Positions 20,077-29,959 of a DNA stretch of 49,611 bases are shown piece by piece. The position numbers and the translations under genes are program-made. The stretch is from Methylacidiphilaceae bacterium (GTDB lineage: Bacteria > Verrucomicrobiota > Verrucomicrobiia > Methylacidiphilales > Methylacidiphilaceae): NCBI GenBank assembly GCA_028710285.1, contig JAQTUK010000002.1, forward strand, positions 1-49,611. Reading direction: 5' to 3'. The stretch's first letter is position 1. The number at the start of each line of letters is the position of its first letter. The notes beneath the pieces were generated by a model, which was not told the DNA's origin, did no database searches, and saw nothing but the letters and a program-made list of their open reading frames with translations.

Positions 20077-20906
20077 CCGATCGCAACGATCCCCACCGGC
20101 TCGTAGAGCCAACCCCCGCCCAACCCTGCATGGGGCGTTTCGTTGATGGTGATCCCTGGACCGCTCAGCCCGTCGATGCCGCCGATGAAGCGAAAGAAGC
20201 CGTCGAGGCTAATCGACCAGCGGGTGTTCGGAATGTAGTATCGGATGCCCCCGGTGGGAGAAAACCAGTATCCCCAAACCGATCCGTGGTTGATCCCTCC
20301 CGATGCGGTGTTGGCCAGGACGCTGCCGCCGATGATTCCTACGAAGGGTTCCCACCGGTCCTTCCAGACCCGGTATCCCACGCGCCCCCGGACACCCAGG
20401 AAGCCGAGATTCTCGTGGTCGCTTCCCCCAAAGCCGGAAACGCCGACTCCCATGTACGAGCCGAAAAAGTCGGCGTCGAAGGACCAGTGGCCCCAGCGCT
20501 CCGGATCGAACCAGCGATACCCGAAAGAGAGCGCCGAGTTGACCGCGAAGTTGCCGTTCCCCATGGCGGGCTGCACGGCACCCGTCCGGTTGTTCACGAT
20601 CTCCCCGCGGTCGTATTGCGGGAAGGCGGTCCCGCTCCCGACGCTCAGGAACCAGGAGCCGGAGGAATGCCGATGCGGCCCTGGCGTATCCGGGACAAGG
20701 GAAGAAGCCGAGACAGTGCCCGCACCCTGAGGCTCCGACACAAAGACGCCGTCCTCTTCCTCTCGGGCCGGGTTCGGAGAGGCGGCGAGCGACGCGGGGA
20801 AGCCGACCAAGGCCAGCCACCCCACACAGAGCAGCAGCCGGGATATCCGCACCAGCGCGTCCCTATTCCTCGCAACTTTCGTTGCCGAAGCGCGGCAAAA
20901 AGGCAT
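20064..20906 (-). CDS. Predicted outer-membrane beta-barrel protein, paralogue A
   Basis: Signal-like N-terminus; alternating aromatic pattern ending in ...GWLYEPVGIVAIGYRF with terminal Phe; aligns by eye with 21811-22605. Confidence 0.65.
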   Translation of the reverse strand: MPFCRASATKVARNRDALVRISRLLLCVGWLALVGFPASLAASPNPAREEEDGVFVSEPQGAGTVSASSLVPDTPGPHRHSSGSWFLSVGSGTAFPQYDRGEIVNNRTGAVQPAMGNGNFAVNSALSFGYRWFDPERWGHWSFDADFFGSYMGVGVSGFGGSDHENLGFLGVRGRVGYRVWKDRWEPFVGIIGGSVLANTASGGINHGSVWGYWFSPTGGIRYYIPNTRWSISLDGFFRFIGGIDGLSGPGITINETPHAGLGGGWLYEPVGIVAIGYRF

Positions 20907-20916
20907 GGCCCGCGCT

Positions 20917-21576
20917 TCAACCCTCCCGCCGCAACGCGTGGCCCACGATCGCCTCTATCGCGCTGTACTCCTTCGGCTCGAGGTTATGCCATTTCGCCAG
21001 CTCCAATCCCCGACGGTCGTAGACCGTTGCCCGGAGGCGGCCCCGGTCCGCCCGCCAACCAAGATTCCGGACCGTCCGGCCGCTGAAATCCGGAATCGCG
21101 CAGACGAAGGGATGCCAGCCGGGATGATTCGCATCCTTCGCGCACAACATCTGCATCCGGGCCGCCTCTCGCCGAAGATCCGCCTGCAGCCGGTGCGACA
21201 CATACCCCGGCATCCAGGCGGCAACCGAACCGTGCAGGTCGACCAGCACGATCAACCGAAAGTCTGGCGTCGTCTGAAAATGATCCAGCGCCCCGGCCGC
21301 CCTTCTCGTCGCCTGTTGCGTCTTCTCGGTCGAGCTCAGCACGACGGTTACATAGCCGGGGGCGTTGAGGATCACCTCCCGTCCGAAGGCATCCCGCGCT
21401 GCGATCGGGACACTCGCCCGCGGAGGGCTGGCTCCGGTCGCCCACTCCGCGGCAACGAGGAGCCAGACGAGTCCGAGCACCCAGCCGCCCCGAGAGGCGA
21501 GCCTCCCCGGTGTCTGTCCCCCGCGACCGAAACGCCGCCCGCTGCTTGGCCGAAGGGCCTGACATTGGCCGCGCAT
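20917..21576 (-). CDS. Uncharacterised secreted or membrane-anchored protein
   Basis: Open frame with N-terminal hydrophobic segment GWVLGLVWLLVAAEWATGA followed by ARDAFGREVILNAPGYVTVVLSSTEKTQQATRRAAGALDHFQTTPDFRLIVLVDLHG; same-strand neighbours 11 nt downstream and about 230 nt upstream. Confidence 0.55.
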   Translation of the reverse strand: MRGQCQALRPSSGRRFGRGGQTPGRLASRGGWVLGLVWLLVAAEWATGASPPRASVPIAARDAFGREVILNAPGYVTVVLSSTEKTQQATRRAAGALDHFQTTPDFRLIVLVDLHGSVAAWMPGYVSHRLQADLRREAARMQMLCAKDANHPGWHPFVCAIPDFSGRTVRNLGWRADRGRLRATVYDRRGLELAKWHNLEPKEYSAIEAIVGHALRREG

Positions 21577-21721
21577 GGCGCTAAGCTAAACGCACCCGCC
21601 CCGGAAGCGCAAGCGCCGAGAACGCGCCCGGGGCCCGCCACCCGGGATCAACCGAGTCTTTCGCACACTTGCGGACGAGGGACATCCGTAGCGGCGCTTC
21701 TTCCGAGAAGCGCGAGAACGC

Positions 21722-21758
21722 AAAAGGGCGGCGAACCCATTCTCGAGCCCGCCGCCCT
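21722..21758 (-). terminator. Rho-independent-like terminator for the upstream beta-barrel gene
   Basis: On the minus strand AGGGCGGCG-GGCTCGAGAATGGGTT-CGCCGCCCTTTT: 9-bp GC stem followed by T-run, about 50 nt after the 21811 stop. Confidence 0.65.
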
Positions 21759-21810
21759 CTCCCGTCGCCGCCCGCTCGGAGCGGCGACTCTTTGACTCTC
21801 GTTCGCGTTC

Positions 21811-22605
21811 TTAGAACGCGTAGCCAATCGTCATCATCACGATCGGCTCGTACATGTAGGAACTGCCGGTCACGTTCGCCGTCGCGCCGCCGAGGTTCTG
21901 GTTGAAGCCGTTCAAATCGCCCAGGAAGACAAACAGCGCTTCCGCACCGATGAACCAGTGGCTGTTCGGGATGAAGTAACGCATGCCGACCGCAGGCGAA
22001 AACCAGTAGCCCCAGACGTTCCCCCAGGTGCCGCTCCCAGCACTCACCTGGCCGAGCGCGCCACCGCCGTAAAAGCCGACGAAGGGCTCAAAGGACTTCG
22101 CGATCCGGTAGCCGATCGTCCCGCCGAGGCCGAGGAGACCGATGGTCGCACCTGCACCTGCGCCAACACCGCCGACGCTCGCGCTAGTGGTGGCCCCGGT
22201 GTACAGGCCGATTGCTTCCGCGCTGAAGCTCAGGTTGCCCCACTTGTCGGGGTCATGCCAGTAGTAGCCGCCCTGCAAGCCGCCGGTAAAGACTTCATTC
22301 TGATTGAAGCCCAGCGAGCTGCCAACCCCGCCTTTGACAATCTGCCCGCTGTCCGACTGAGGCCAGCCCATGCCCGCGGCGCCAGCCAAGAACCAAGCTC
22401 CGGAAGCGTGCTTCTCCTGCGGAGCTTCCTTCATCTGCTCCTTGGCTGCCTCGTAGGCCTCTTTGTGGCCCTGCGGCACCGTCACGCCATCCTCTTCATT
22501 CTCCTGGGTGGTGCCCGTTCCCGCACGCAGCGGCAGAACTCCCAGCATCATTGCGCAACTGACTCCCGCGAGGAAGGCGGTTGCTTTCCATGTTCGTCGC
22601 TTCAT
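21811..22605 (-). CDS. Predicted outer-membrane beta-barrel protein, paralogue B
   Basis: MKRRTWKATAFLAGVSCAMMLGVLPLRAG signal peptide; ...SSYMYEPIVMMTIGYAF terminal Phe; shares the GAWFL, GYWFSP-GMRYFIPNSHW and YEPI/V-IGY blocks with paralogue A. Confidence 0.7.
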   Translation of the reverse strand: MKRRTWKATAFLAGVSCAMMLGVLPLRAGTGTTQENEEDGVTVPQGHKEAYEAAKEQMKEAPQEKHASGAWFLAGAAGMGWPQSDSGQIVKGGVGSSLGFNQNEVFTGGLQGGYYWHDPDKWGNLSFSAEAIGLYTGATTSASVGGVGAGAGATIGLLGLGGTIGYRIAKSFEPFVGFYGGGALGQVSAGSGTWGNVWGYWFSPAVGMRYFIPNSHWFIGAEALFVFLGDLNGFNQNLGGATANVTGSSYMYEPIVMMTIGYAF

Positions 22606-22956
22606 TTCTTTCCTCCTTCTTTCCCTCATCCTTCGGTTGGGCCGGTGGCACTTCTACCCACGGCCTCGCTTCGGAAAACCCGACTGCTTCCGGGCGATTT
22701 GAGGGACACGATGGTATTTTCTTTGGAACTCGTCAATAACAATTTTGCCAGAGGGTTGGTGCAACCCTTGCGGGGAGACGGGCGCCCCGCCGGGCCGAGG
22801 GCCGAGGCTCCGCGAACGCCCAGGATCCGGGCATCCAGGCCGCCCACCCACTGGCGTCGAGACCGGGAAGTGGCCCCGCAGGCCGCGCCGTTGACGATCA
22901 CGGCGAACCTGTACCGCGCCAGGGCCATAGTTGTAAAGCCAAGGGCAATCGATTCT

Positions 22957-25122
22957 TCAAGGCACCCGGTCGGTCGGCATCCTCCCCCTGGTTTCCCCGC
23001 TTTGCCTTCCGCTTCCCTGCCAAGCCGGCGGAGGGGCGAAGGCGGTTTCCCAAAAATGGTGGAGCCGGCTTCGGGGTCGCGACCAGAGACTGGCGTGCAG
23101 CGAGCGGACGGCAGCCGCGTCGGAAAGAAGTGCCCTGAGCTCGCGCGCGCTCAGGGCCCCCGGGCCTTCTTGCAAGAGCCGCTCCTCCAGGGCTTCCAGC
23201 GTCTCCCGCGCCCGGCCCGACCGCGCCTCCCGCCTCCCCAGGAGAGCCAGGTGAAGGGCATTGGCGTAGGGATCAGCCACCAGGGCGAGTAGCCCCTTGG
23301 GAATCCCCGCAGGGTCCGCTTCGTTTTCCAGGCGGTCGAGCCCGGCGAGCTCCCGCGGCGGATTCTTCTCCTCCGGCGTAAGAAAGAGTCCTGTCCTCCG
23401 GGTAAGATCGCCAAGGCGGGCTCCGCTCGTCAGCCATGCCAAGGGGACCGCGCAGAGCCAGGAGAAGAGAATCGGAAAGAGAGGCCAGAAGAAAAACGGC
23501 ATTTCGCGGGCCGCCAAGCCGAGCCCGACCCCTCCTGCCAAGCTGATTGGCCCGTAGTCCCGCAACACTCCTCTGAAAGGCAGAGCCCCTTCCTCGGTAC
23601 GGGTTTGCGTCCGCCATGGGATCTGGCGCCCGAAGCTCGCCAGGAGCACGAATCGGCTGAAAAAGAGCATGAGAACGGGGGCGAGGATCGCCGAGAAGCA
23701 GATCTCCAGGAAAGCGCTCGCCACAAGGCGGAAAAGACCGCCGAAAGATCGGCGCTGGAAGAGACCGCGGACGAGGCCGAAAAGCTTCGGCAAAAAAAGC
23801 AGGAGGAGGGTGAATCCCAAGAGCTCGGCGGCGGCCCGGTCCGCAAGGGAGCCGGAGCGCCGAACCAGCGCGCCCAAGGCAGCAAAGCGCTCCATGTCGT
23901 ACGCTTCCCAAGTGGTCAAACCGAGAAAGGAGAGCCAGAGGGGGGAGCTGACGTAGGAAAGCAATCCCGCAATGACATGAATCCGGCTCGAAAAGCGGAG
24001 CCCCGGCGCAAAAAGGAACCAGAAGTGTTGGAGATTCCCCTGACACCACCGCCGATCCCGGCCCAAGCTCTCCGTCAGATTCGGAGGACCTTCCTCGTAG
24101 GAGCCCTCTTGGGCATAGGCGAGCCAGGACTGGTACCCCGCCCTTCGCATGAGCGCCGCTTCCACGGTGTCGTGGCTCATGATATGAAGTCGGAGCCTCC
24201 CGGGGCCGGGAAGATCCGGCAGCGCGCACGAGGCGAGGAAGGGAGCCAGCCGAAGGATGGCGTTGTGCCCCCAGTAGGGCCCGCCGGCAAAGTGCCAGTA
24301 ATGGGAACCCGCCGCGAAGAGCGGGCCCATCAGGGAGGCCGAAAACTGCTGCAGCCTTCGGAACAGTGTCCGGCCCTGGACCAATCGAGGCATCGTCTGG
24401 ATGATTCCCGCCTTTGGATTGGCCTCCATGGCCTCGACGAGCCAGGTCAGTAGCCTACCGGAAAGAACGCTGTCGGCATCGAGGATCACCATGTATCGAT
24501 AGCGACTGCCCCATCTTCGGCAAAAGTCGGCAATGTTTCCGCTCTTCCCGTGCGTGGAGAGCTTGCGCTTCCGGTAGAAAATCCTCCCGAAGGCTTCCTC
24601 CTCCCGGCAGAGCGTAAACCAGGCCTGCTCCTCGGCGGCCCAGACCGCCGGATTCTTCGAGTCGCTCAGCACGAAGAAGTCGAAGCTCCCGCTTCGGCCC
24701 GTGGCGGCGAGCGAACGCCACATGTTGCGTATGGCGCCGAAGACTCGGGCGACCGGCTCGTCGCAAATTGGCATCACGACCGCCGTGGCGGGAAGGGTCA
24801 GCTCGCTTGCCGGGGCCATCCGGCGAAAGAGCTGCGAAGCCTCGTAGGCATCGCCACCCTTCATCCACTCCAAAAAGCCAAAGAAGGCCAAGCAACATCC
24901 GAAGGCGATTTGCGAAAAGAGGAGGACAAAAAGAACCAGGAGGAAGAGACGGCGAAGGCCGAAGCCGGGTCCGCCCAGGCCACCCAGGGACTCGAACATA
25001 AGCCAGCCGCCGGCCGCGACGAGGAGGAAAAAGAGTCCGAAAAAGAGAGAGCGCCGAACGGGCAGGAAATCCCGGGGGACCAGCACGGCTGGAGGAGGAG
25101 AATCGGGGGGCTGGTCGTTCAT
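22957..25122 (-). CDS. opgH: Glucans biosynthesis glucosyltransferase H
   Basis: TAVVMPICDEPVARVFGAIRNMWRSL...FFVLSDSKNPAVWAAEEQAW...GKSGNIADFCRRWGSRYRYMVILDADSVLSG...GGPYWGHNAILRLAPF...HDTVEAALMRRAGY...GRDRRWCQGNLQH. Confidence 0.92.
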   Translation of the reverse strand: MNDQPPDSPPPAVLVPRDFLPVRRSLFFGLFFLLVAAGGWLMFESLGGLGGPGFGLRRLFLLVLFVLLFSQIAFGCCLAFFGFLEWMKGGDAYEASQLFRRMAPASELTLPATAVVMPICDEPVARVFGAIRNMWRSLAATGRSGSFDFFVLSDSKNPAVWAAEEQAWFTLCREEEAFGRIFYRKRKLSTHGKSGNIADFCRRWGSRYRYMVILDADSVLSGRLLTWLVEAMEANPKAGIIQTMPRLVQGRTLFRRLQQFSASLMGPLFAAGSHYWHFAGGPYWGHNAILRLAPFLASCALPDLPGPGRLRLHIMSHDTVEAALMRRAGYQSWLAYAQEGSYEEGPPNLTESLGRDRRWCQGNLQHFWFLFAPGLRFSSRIHVIAGLLSYVSSPLWLSFLGLTTWEAYDMERFAALGALVRRSGSLADRAAAELLGFTLLLLFLPKLFGLVRGLFQRRSFGGLFRLVASAFLEICFSAILAPVLMLFFSRFVLLASFGRQIPWRTQTRTEEGALPFRGVLRDYGPISLAGGVGLGLAAREMPFFFWPLFPILFSWLCAVPLAWLTSGARLGDLTRRTGLFLTPEEKNPPRELAGLDRLENEADPAGIPKGLLALVADPYANALHLALLGRREARSGRARETLEALEERLLQEGPGALSARELRALLSDAAAVRSLHASLWSRPRSRLHHFWETAFAPPPAWQGSGRQSGETRGRMPTDRVP

Positions 25123-25688
25123 GAGAAAAAAAAGAGGAAGTAGACCGCGCAGGCCGCGCCAAAGAGCGACGCCCAAAAAAGAAGAATTGCCAACACCTCC
25201 CTCCAGCCCACCTGCTCCCACGCCTCCCGAGCCAGCCGAGCCAAGGGGCCATAGTCGATCGGCCTTGAGACCATGTGCGAAAACCGGACGGACGGCCCGG
25301 GCTCGAAGGCGATCCGACGCAACCGTTCGGCAAGCTCGGCGGGAATGCTCTCGGAAAGGAACGCCCGCGGCCAATGGTCGAGACCGTCCGCGAGGTAGAG
25401 ACCCAGGGTGGCGGTGGCAACCGGATCCGCGACGTCTGTCTTCGAACCGGAGGGAAGCCGATCGAGCCAGCCCGCCACTCGCTGCTGGGCCAGCTTCATG
25501 GTCTGCTCCACGGGAGACCCCTGCGGGCTCTTCTCCTGCTCCCGGATCGCGAGCGCCAGGAGACTCGCCCCGATAACCCGCTGGTAGAAGGGATCGGCCA
25601 ATTGCCAGCGCGCCAGGTAGGCGTCGAGGCGAGACGCCGCTTCCCGCCAATCGGCAAGGGAGTCCTGCGGGAGCTGCGTCGAATCCAC
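25119..25688 (-). CDS. Uncharacterised protein with C-terminal transmembrane helix, encoded between opgG and opgH
   Basis: Probable GTG start at 25688 (VDSTQLPQDSLADWREAASRLDAYLARWQLADPFYQRVIGASLLALAIREQEK...) just after the opgG stop; ends EVLAILLFWASLFGAACAVYFLFFFS; ATGA overlap with opgH. Confidence 0.6.
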   Translation of the reverse strand: MDSTQLPQDSLADWREAASRLDAYLARWQLADPFYQRVIGASLLALAIREQEKSPQGSPVEQTMKLAQQRVAGWLDRLPSGSKTDVADPVATATLGLYLADGLDHWPRAFLSESIPAELAERLRRIAFEPGPSVRFSHMVSRPIDYGPLARLAREAWEQVGWREVLAILLFWASLFGAACAVYFLFFFS

Positions 25689-25699
25689 GACTGGGCCGG

Positions 25700-27232
25700 T
25701 CAGGGGTAGAGGGAGTAGGTCCACGTTTCGGTCAGTGCCCCCTGCTCGGTTTCGAGCCAGCACCGGAGGCGGGTGGGTTGTGTGGATGGCTGGGCCGGAC
25801 CAGCGGTAAAGGTCACCCGCCAGGATTGGTCGACGGGATTTTTCAGGACGTGGATCTCGCCGATGTCCGCCGGTGGGTCGCTTTCTACGACCGCGTGCAG
25901 CGGGGCGTCTTCGGGCAGGGCCCGGAGCCGGCTTCCCGAGAAGTCGAGCACCAGGCGCCGGAGTTTCTCCCCCGGATCCCTCTCCACGCGGGTCGCCAGG
26001 CAACGGCCGAGAGGAGGAAGCTCGGGATTGTCGAGGAACCAGTGCAGCGTGTACTCCACGGCAAGCGGCTCGCCGGGCTTCGGACCCTTCTCAGGAACGA
26101 AGTAGGCCACGATGTTATCCAAATTGGCGTCGACGGTCGAAAGCTCCACGAGGCGGATCTTCCCGGCAGGCCAGCCCCCGCCGATCTCGACCCAGCAGCT
26201 CGGTCTGCGATCGTAGGCCATGTCGAGGTCGTCGTAGTGCGCAGGCTCCCGGTCGCGCTGGAGAAGTCCGAACCCGCGAAGATCGCTTGCCGGAAAGTCG
26301 CTCACCCTCCGCTCCTTGCCCGATTCGAGTGGACGCCAGGTCCAGCGATCTTCTCCCAGCCGAAAAAGAAGCCCATCCGAATCATGAACCTCGGGATGCC
26401 GATTTCCGGAGGGGATCCCGGTGTTCTCCCCATACCAGAACATGCTGGTCAAGGGAGCCAGGCCGATCTCCTCGGGCTCGCGCCGGAAAAAGAGCACCGC
26501 CCGGACGCGAAGAAGGGTCTCGGCCCCCGGCTCGAGCTCGAAGCGATAGGCTCCAGTGACGGAGGGGCCATCCAGCAGGGCGTAGAAGAGCAGGCTGCGG
26601 GCTCCCGCCGAGGGCTGCCAAAACCAGAACCGCGTGAGCGCGGGAAATTCCTCCCGGCGTTTGGCCGCCGTGTCGATCGCCGCTCCCCGTGCCGAGAGGC
26701 CGAAAGTCATGTTCCTGCCGACCACGCGGAAGTAGCTTGCTCCAAGAAAGGAAGCAACCTCGGCGAGGCGGTCCCGCTTCTCCAGGGGATAGTAGACGCG
26801 AAATCCGGCGTAGCCTAGATGGGGAGGCAACCTTTGCGGGAGCAGGGCTCCACCGAAATCGAAGAAGCGCGGCAGATAGGGGATCGCCTGCACTCCCTTT
26901 CGATCGATCTGAAAGCAGCGAATGGGTTGGTTGAAAAGATATCCCGGATGAAAAAATCCAATCTGGAACGGGAGGGCCGACTCCCGCCAAAGCAGATCCT
27001 CGTCCCGCCACCGGATCTGCCGATACTGGTCGAAGGTCAGCGCCGAGAGAAAGGCGGGCACCGTCGTCGCGGCGTAGGGTTCCGCACGCTTCTTTCGAGC
27101 CTCCTCGATCACATCCTCGAAGCGCAGCGGCGGGCGGTAGCGGGTCTCCCGGACGACGAAAAGAAAGAGGAGCAACGCCCCGGTTCCGAAAACCAAGTGA
27201 ATCTTGAACGTCTTTCGAGAGAGGAGCGCCAT
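25700..27232 (-). CDS. opgG: Glucan biosynthesis protein OpgG/OpgD (MdoG family)
   Basis: LRFEDVIEEARKKRAEPYAATTVPAFLSALTFDQYRQIRWRDEDLLWRESALPFQIGFFHPGYLF...GLAPLTSMFWYGENTGIPSGNRHPEVHDSDGLL. Confidence 0.9.
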   Translation of the reverse strand: MALLSRKTFKIHLVFGTGALLLFLFVVRETRYRPPLRFEDVIEEARKKRAEPYAATTVPAFLSALTFDQYRQIRWRDEDLLWRESALPFQIGFFHPGYLFNQPIRCFQIDRKGVQAIPYLPRFFDFGGALLPQRLPPHLGYAGFRVYYPLEKRDRLAEVASFLGASYFRVVGRNMTFGLSARGAAIDTAAKRREEFPALTRFWFWQPSAGARSLLFYALLDGPSVTGAYRFELEPGAETLLRVRAVLFFRREPEEIGLAPLTSMFWYGENTGIPSGNRHPEVHDSDGLLFRLGEDRWTWRPLESGKERRVSDFPASDLRGFGLLQRDREPAHYDDLDMAYDRRPSCWVEIGGGWPAGKIRLVELSTVDANLDNIVAYFVPEKGPKPGEPLAVEYTLHWFLDNPELPPLGRCLATRVERDPGEKLRRLVLDFSGSRLRALPEDAPLHAVVESDPPADIGEIHVLKNPVDQSWRVTFTAGPAQPSTQPTRLRCWLETEQGALTETWTYSLYP

Positions 27233-27421
27233 CGTGCTTGTGCCGGGTGGTCCCCAACTTTTCTGCGCCCCAAGGGAGAGGGCAAAAAAACTAACCGCCG
27301 GCAAGAAGAAAAGGATCGGAGAGCATCCCAAGGATGCGCGCATCCGCTACCATCCCCCGTTCGCGATCCCGTAGGAAGGCCGGGCTCCTCCGTGGCGATG
27401 AGGCGAAGGGCTTCGCCGAGA

Positions 27422-28693
27422 TTACGCCCTCTCCAGCAGGCAGCCTTTGAGATATTCCGTTTCCGGAATGGTGAGAAGAATCGGGTGGTCCAAGGACTGA
27501 CCGAGAGTCTTCCGAAGGCGGAGGTCCACATTTGCCTCCCAGGAAGCCCGCCCGATCAGCTCCTTCCATTCGCTTAACCCAAAGTGGTGCGAGCAGCAAA
27601 AGCTGGCCAGGATTCCTCCCGGAGCGAGCAGCCGCAGCGCGCGCAGGTGGAGCTCGTGATAGCCCCTCAATGCCGCGGGGCGCTGGGCCTTCGTCTTGGT
27701 GAACGAAGGAGGATCGAGGACGATCAAATCGTACTGCTTCTTGGTCTGTTGCGCCTTCCGCAGCCAATCGAAGACGTTCTCCTCCACCCAATCGATCGAA
27801 GTGCCCATCTTTTCGGCCGCCGCTCGGCCGGACTGGAGGGCCGCGGCCGACTGGTCGACTGCCGTGCAGGAGAGCGAACCGGCCGCCGAGCAAAAAAGGG
27901 AGAAGGCCCCTTGGTAACTGAAGAGGTCGAGCACGCGCCTGCCAGAGGCTAAGCTGCGGACTTCCCGGTAGTTGGCTCTCTGATCCAGGTAGAGCCCGGT
28001 CTTTTGCCCCTCGAGAAGGCGCGCGGGCAGAACGACCCCGTTTTCCCGAACCCAAAGTGGGTCGCCGTAGCTTCCGGCCAACACCTTCTTCTCGAGCGGC
28101 AAGTTTTCTTGAAGCCGCACAGGCGCGTCATTGCGAAGGACGATGCGGGAGAGCCCTGTTTTTTCCAGGAGCAGCGAGACGATCTCCCGGGTCAGCTTCT
28201 CCATGCCGGCGGTCAGAAGCTGCACGACCAGCCAATCCTGGTAGCGATCGACGACCAGCCCGGGAAGCCCGTCCGACTCCGACCAGACCAGTCGCGCCGC
28301 GTCCGCGTCCTGGGGCCTCAGGAGGCCAAGGGTATTCCGATAGGCGAGCGCCTGGTCGAGCAGCCGGGAAAGGAGAGCGGTGTCGAGGACCTCTTCCTTG
28401 CGCGAATAGAGTCGGATCGCGATCTGCGAGCGACCGCTCCAGATCCCGCAGCCGATCCGATCGCCGCGGGCGCTTCTGGCCTCCACGCAGTCTCCATCGT
28501 GGGGATTGCCCTCGATTTGCGCCACCTCGCTCCGATAGATCCAAGGATGCCCATGAAGACACCGGTGAGTTCCCTGCTGCTGGAGCAGGACTCGTCCGGA
28601 AACCCCCGGGGAGAGAGAAGGGTGAGCGGGCAGCGGACCAGCGGACACGACTTCCTTTGACTCCGGACCAGGGAGGTGCGCCTCAGGAAGCAC
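27422..28693 (-). CDS. rlmI: Class I SAM-dependent rRNA (cytosine-C5-)methyltransferase, RlmI-like
   Basis: GRVLLQQQGTHRCLHGHPWIYRSEVAQIEG...GLPGLVVDRYQDWLVVQLLTAGM...GLYLDQRANYREV...RVLDLFSYQGAFSLFCSAAG...YDLIVLDPPSFTKTK; GTG at 28693 is one possible start. The track shows it fused to kamA as 27422-30091. Confidence 0.82.
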   Translation of the reverse strand: MLPEAHLPGPESKEVVSAGPLPAHPSLSPGVSGRVLLQQQGTHRCLHGHPWIYRSEVAQIEGNPHDGDCVEARSARGDRIGCGIWSGRSQIAIRLYSRKEEVLDTALLSRLLDQALAYRNTLGLLRPQDADAARLVWSESDGLPGLVVDRYQDWLVVQLLTAGMEKLTREIVSLLLEKTGLSRIVLRNDAPVRLQENLPLEKKVLAGSYGDPLWVRENGVVLPARLLEGQKTGLYLDQRANYREVRSLASGRRVLDLFSYQGAFSLFCSAAGSLSCTAVDQSAAALQSGRAAAEKMGTSIDWVEENVFDWLRKAQQTKKQYDLIVLDPPSFTKTKAQRPAALRGYHELHLRALRLLAPGGILASFCCSHHFGLSEWKELIGRASWEANVDLRLRKTLGQSLDHPILLTIPETEYLKGCLLERA

Positions 28694-29959
28694 GGTCAGG
28701 CGGACTCCCTTCCGCCTCCACCGGGGAAGAACGAGGAGAGGGATACCGGTAGAGCTTCCCAAGGAAATTCTGAAGGAGGACCTGCCCTCCTTCTTCCCCG
28801 ACGATGTACTCGGGATTGAGCGGAATCTTTCCGCCGCCTCCCGGTCCATCCACCACGTACTGAGGGACGGCGAAACCGGTCGTGTATCCCCGAAGCGACC
28901 GCACGATTCGGACCCCCTTTCGATCGGTACGCGGAGGTGATCCGTACCCTCGATCAGGTCGCACTGGTAGAGATAATAGGGGCGAACCCTTGCCCGCACC
29001 AACTTGTGGACCAGGTCACGGACCGCGCCGGCCGAATCGTTGACCCCACGCAAGAGAACGGACTGATTTCCCAGAGGAATCCCCGCATCCGCCAATCGCC
29101 CGAGCGCATCCCGGACCTCCGCCGTCAGCTCCGCGGCATGATTCGCGTGAATGTTGATCCAAAGGGGATGAAAAGTCCGCAAGAGCTCGCAGAGATCCCT
29201 TGTCACGCGCTGCGGAAGAAAGATGGGGACTCGGGTGCCGATGCGCACGATCTCGATGTGGGGGATTTCTCGCAGGCGGCCGAGCAGCTCCCGCAAGCGG
29301 CCGTCGGAAAGAAGAAGCGGGTCTCCTCCGGAAAGCAGTACATCCCTCACCTCCCGATGTTCCCAGAGGTAAGCCAGGGCGCGATCAACGTCGACTGCCA
29401 GATGCTGCTCTCCCACCCCGCTCACGATCCGCGATCGGGTGCAGTAGCGGCAGTAGCTGGCGCAGCGATCGGTCACCAGGAAAAGAACCCGATCGGGATA
29501 GCGGTGGACAAGCCCCGGGGCAACCATGTTCCCGTCCTCCCCGCAGGGATCGCTCATTTCGGAGGGGCCGCGGAGCAGCTCTTCGCTTCGGGGAATCACC
29601 TGTCGCCGGATGGGGCAGTCGGGATTGTCCGGGGAGAGGAGCGTGAAGAAATATGGGGTGATTGCCAGAGCCAGCTTTCTCGACGAAGCGAGCAGGATCC
29701 CCTTTTTTTCGGAATCGGTCAGCCTCAGACGTCCGGCGATGTCCTGGAGAGAGGTGAGCCGGTGGCGAAGCTGCCATCGCCAATCGTTCCACTGCTCATC
29801 CGGAATGTCGGCCCAGAAGCCTTTGCCCGCCGAGCGGAAGTCGCAATCGCGGCAACTCAAGAGAAGGTCCTTCCGTACACAGAAGGCAAAGCTAAGTCTT
29901 TTGCCATCCTTGTCAACCGCCCGTCGCCTCAAAACAGCCGCCGACCGCCTCAAAAACAT
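28683..29959 (-). pseudogene. kamA: L-lysine 2,3-aminomutase (KamA family radical SAM), interrupted by an apparent -1 frameshift near 28920
   Basis: Frame A: FWADIPDEQWNDWRWQLRHRLTSLQ...DRCASYCRYCTRSRIV (CxxxCxxC)...LLSGGDPLLLSD...CDLIEGTDHLRVPIERG. Frame B resumes: VRIVRSLRGYTTGFAVPQYVVDGPGGGGKIPLNPEYIVGEEGGQVLLQNFLGKLYRYPS. Together they give a full KamA. Confidence 0.8.

Noticed and set aside
22740-22950. Possible promoter, hairpin (GGGTTGGTGCAACCC) or small RNA upstream of barrel B
   Set aside because: A small inverted repeat is visible, but I found no convincing -35/-10 pair or supporting context.
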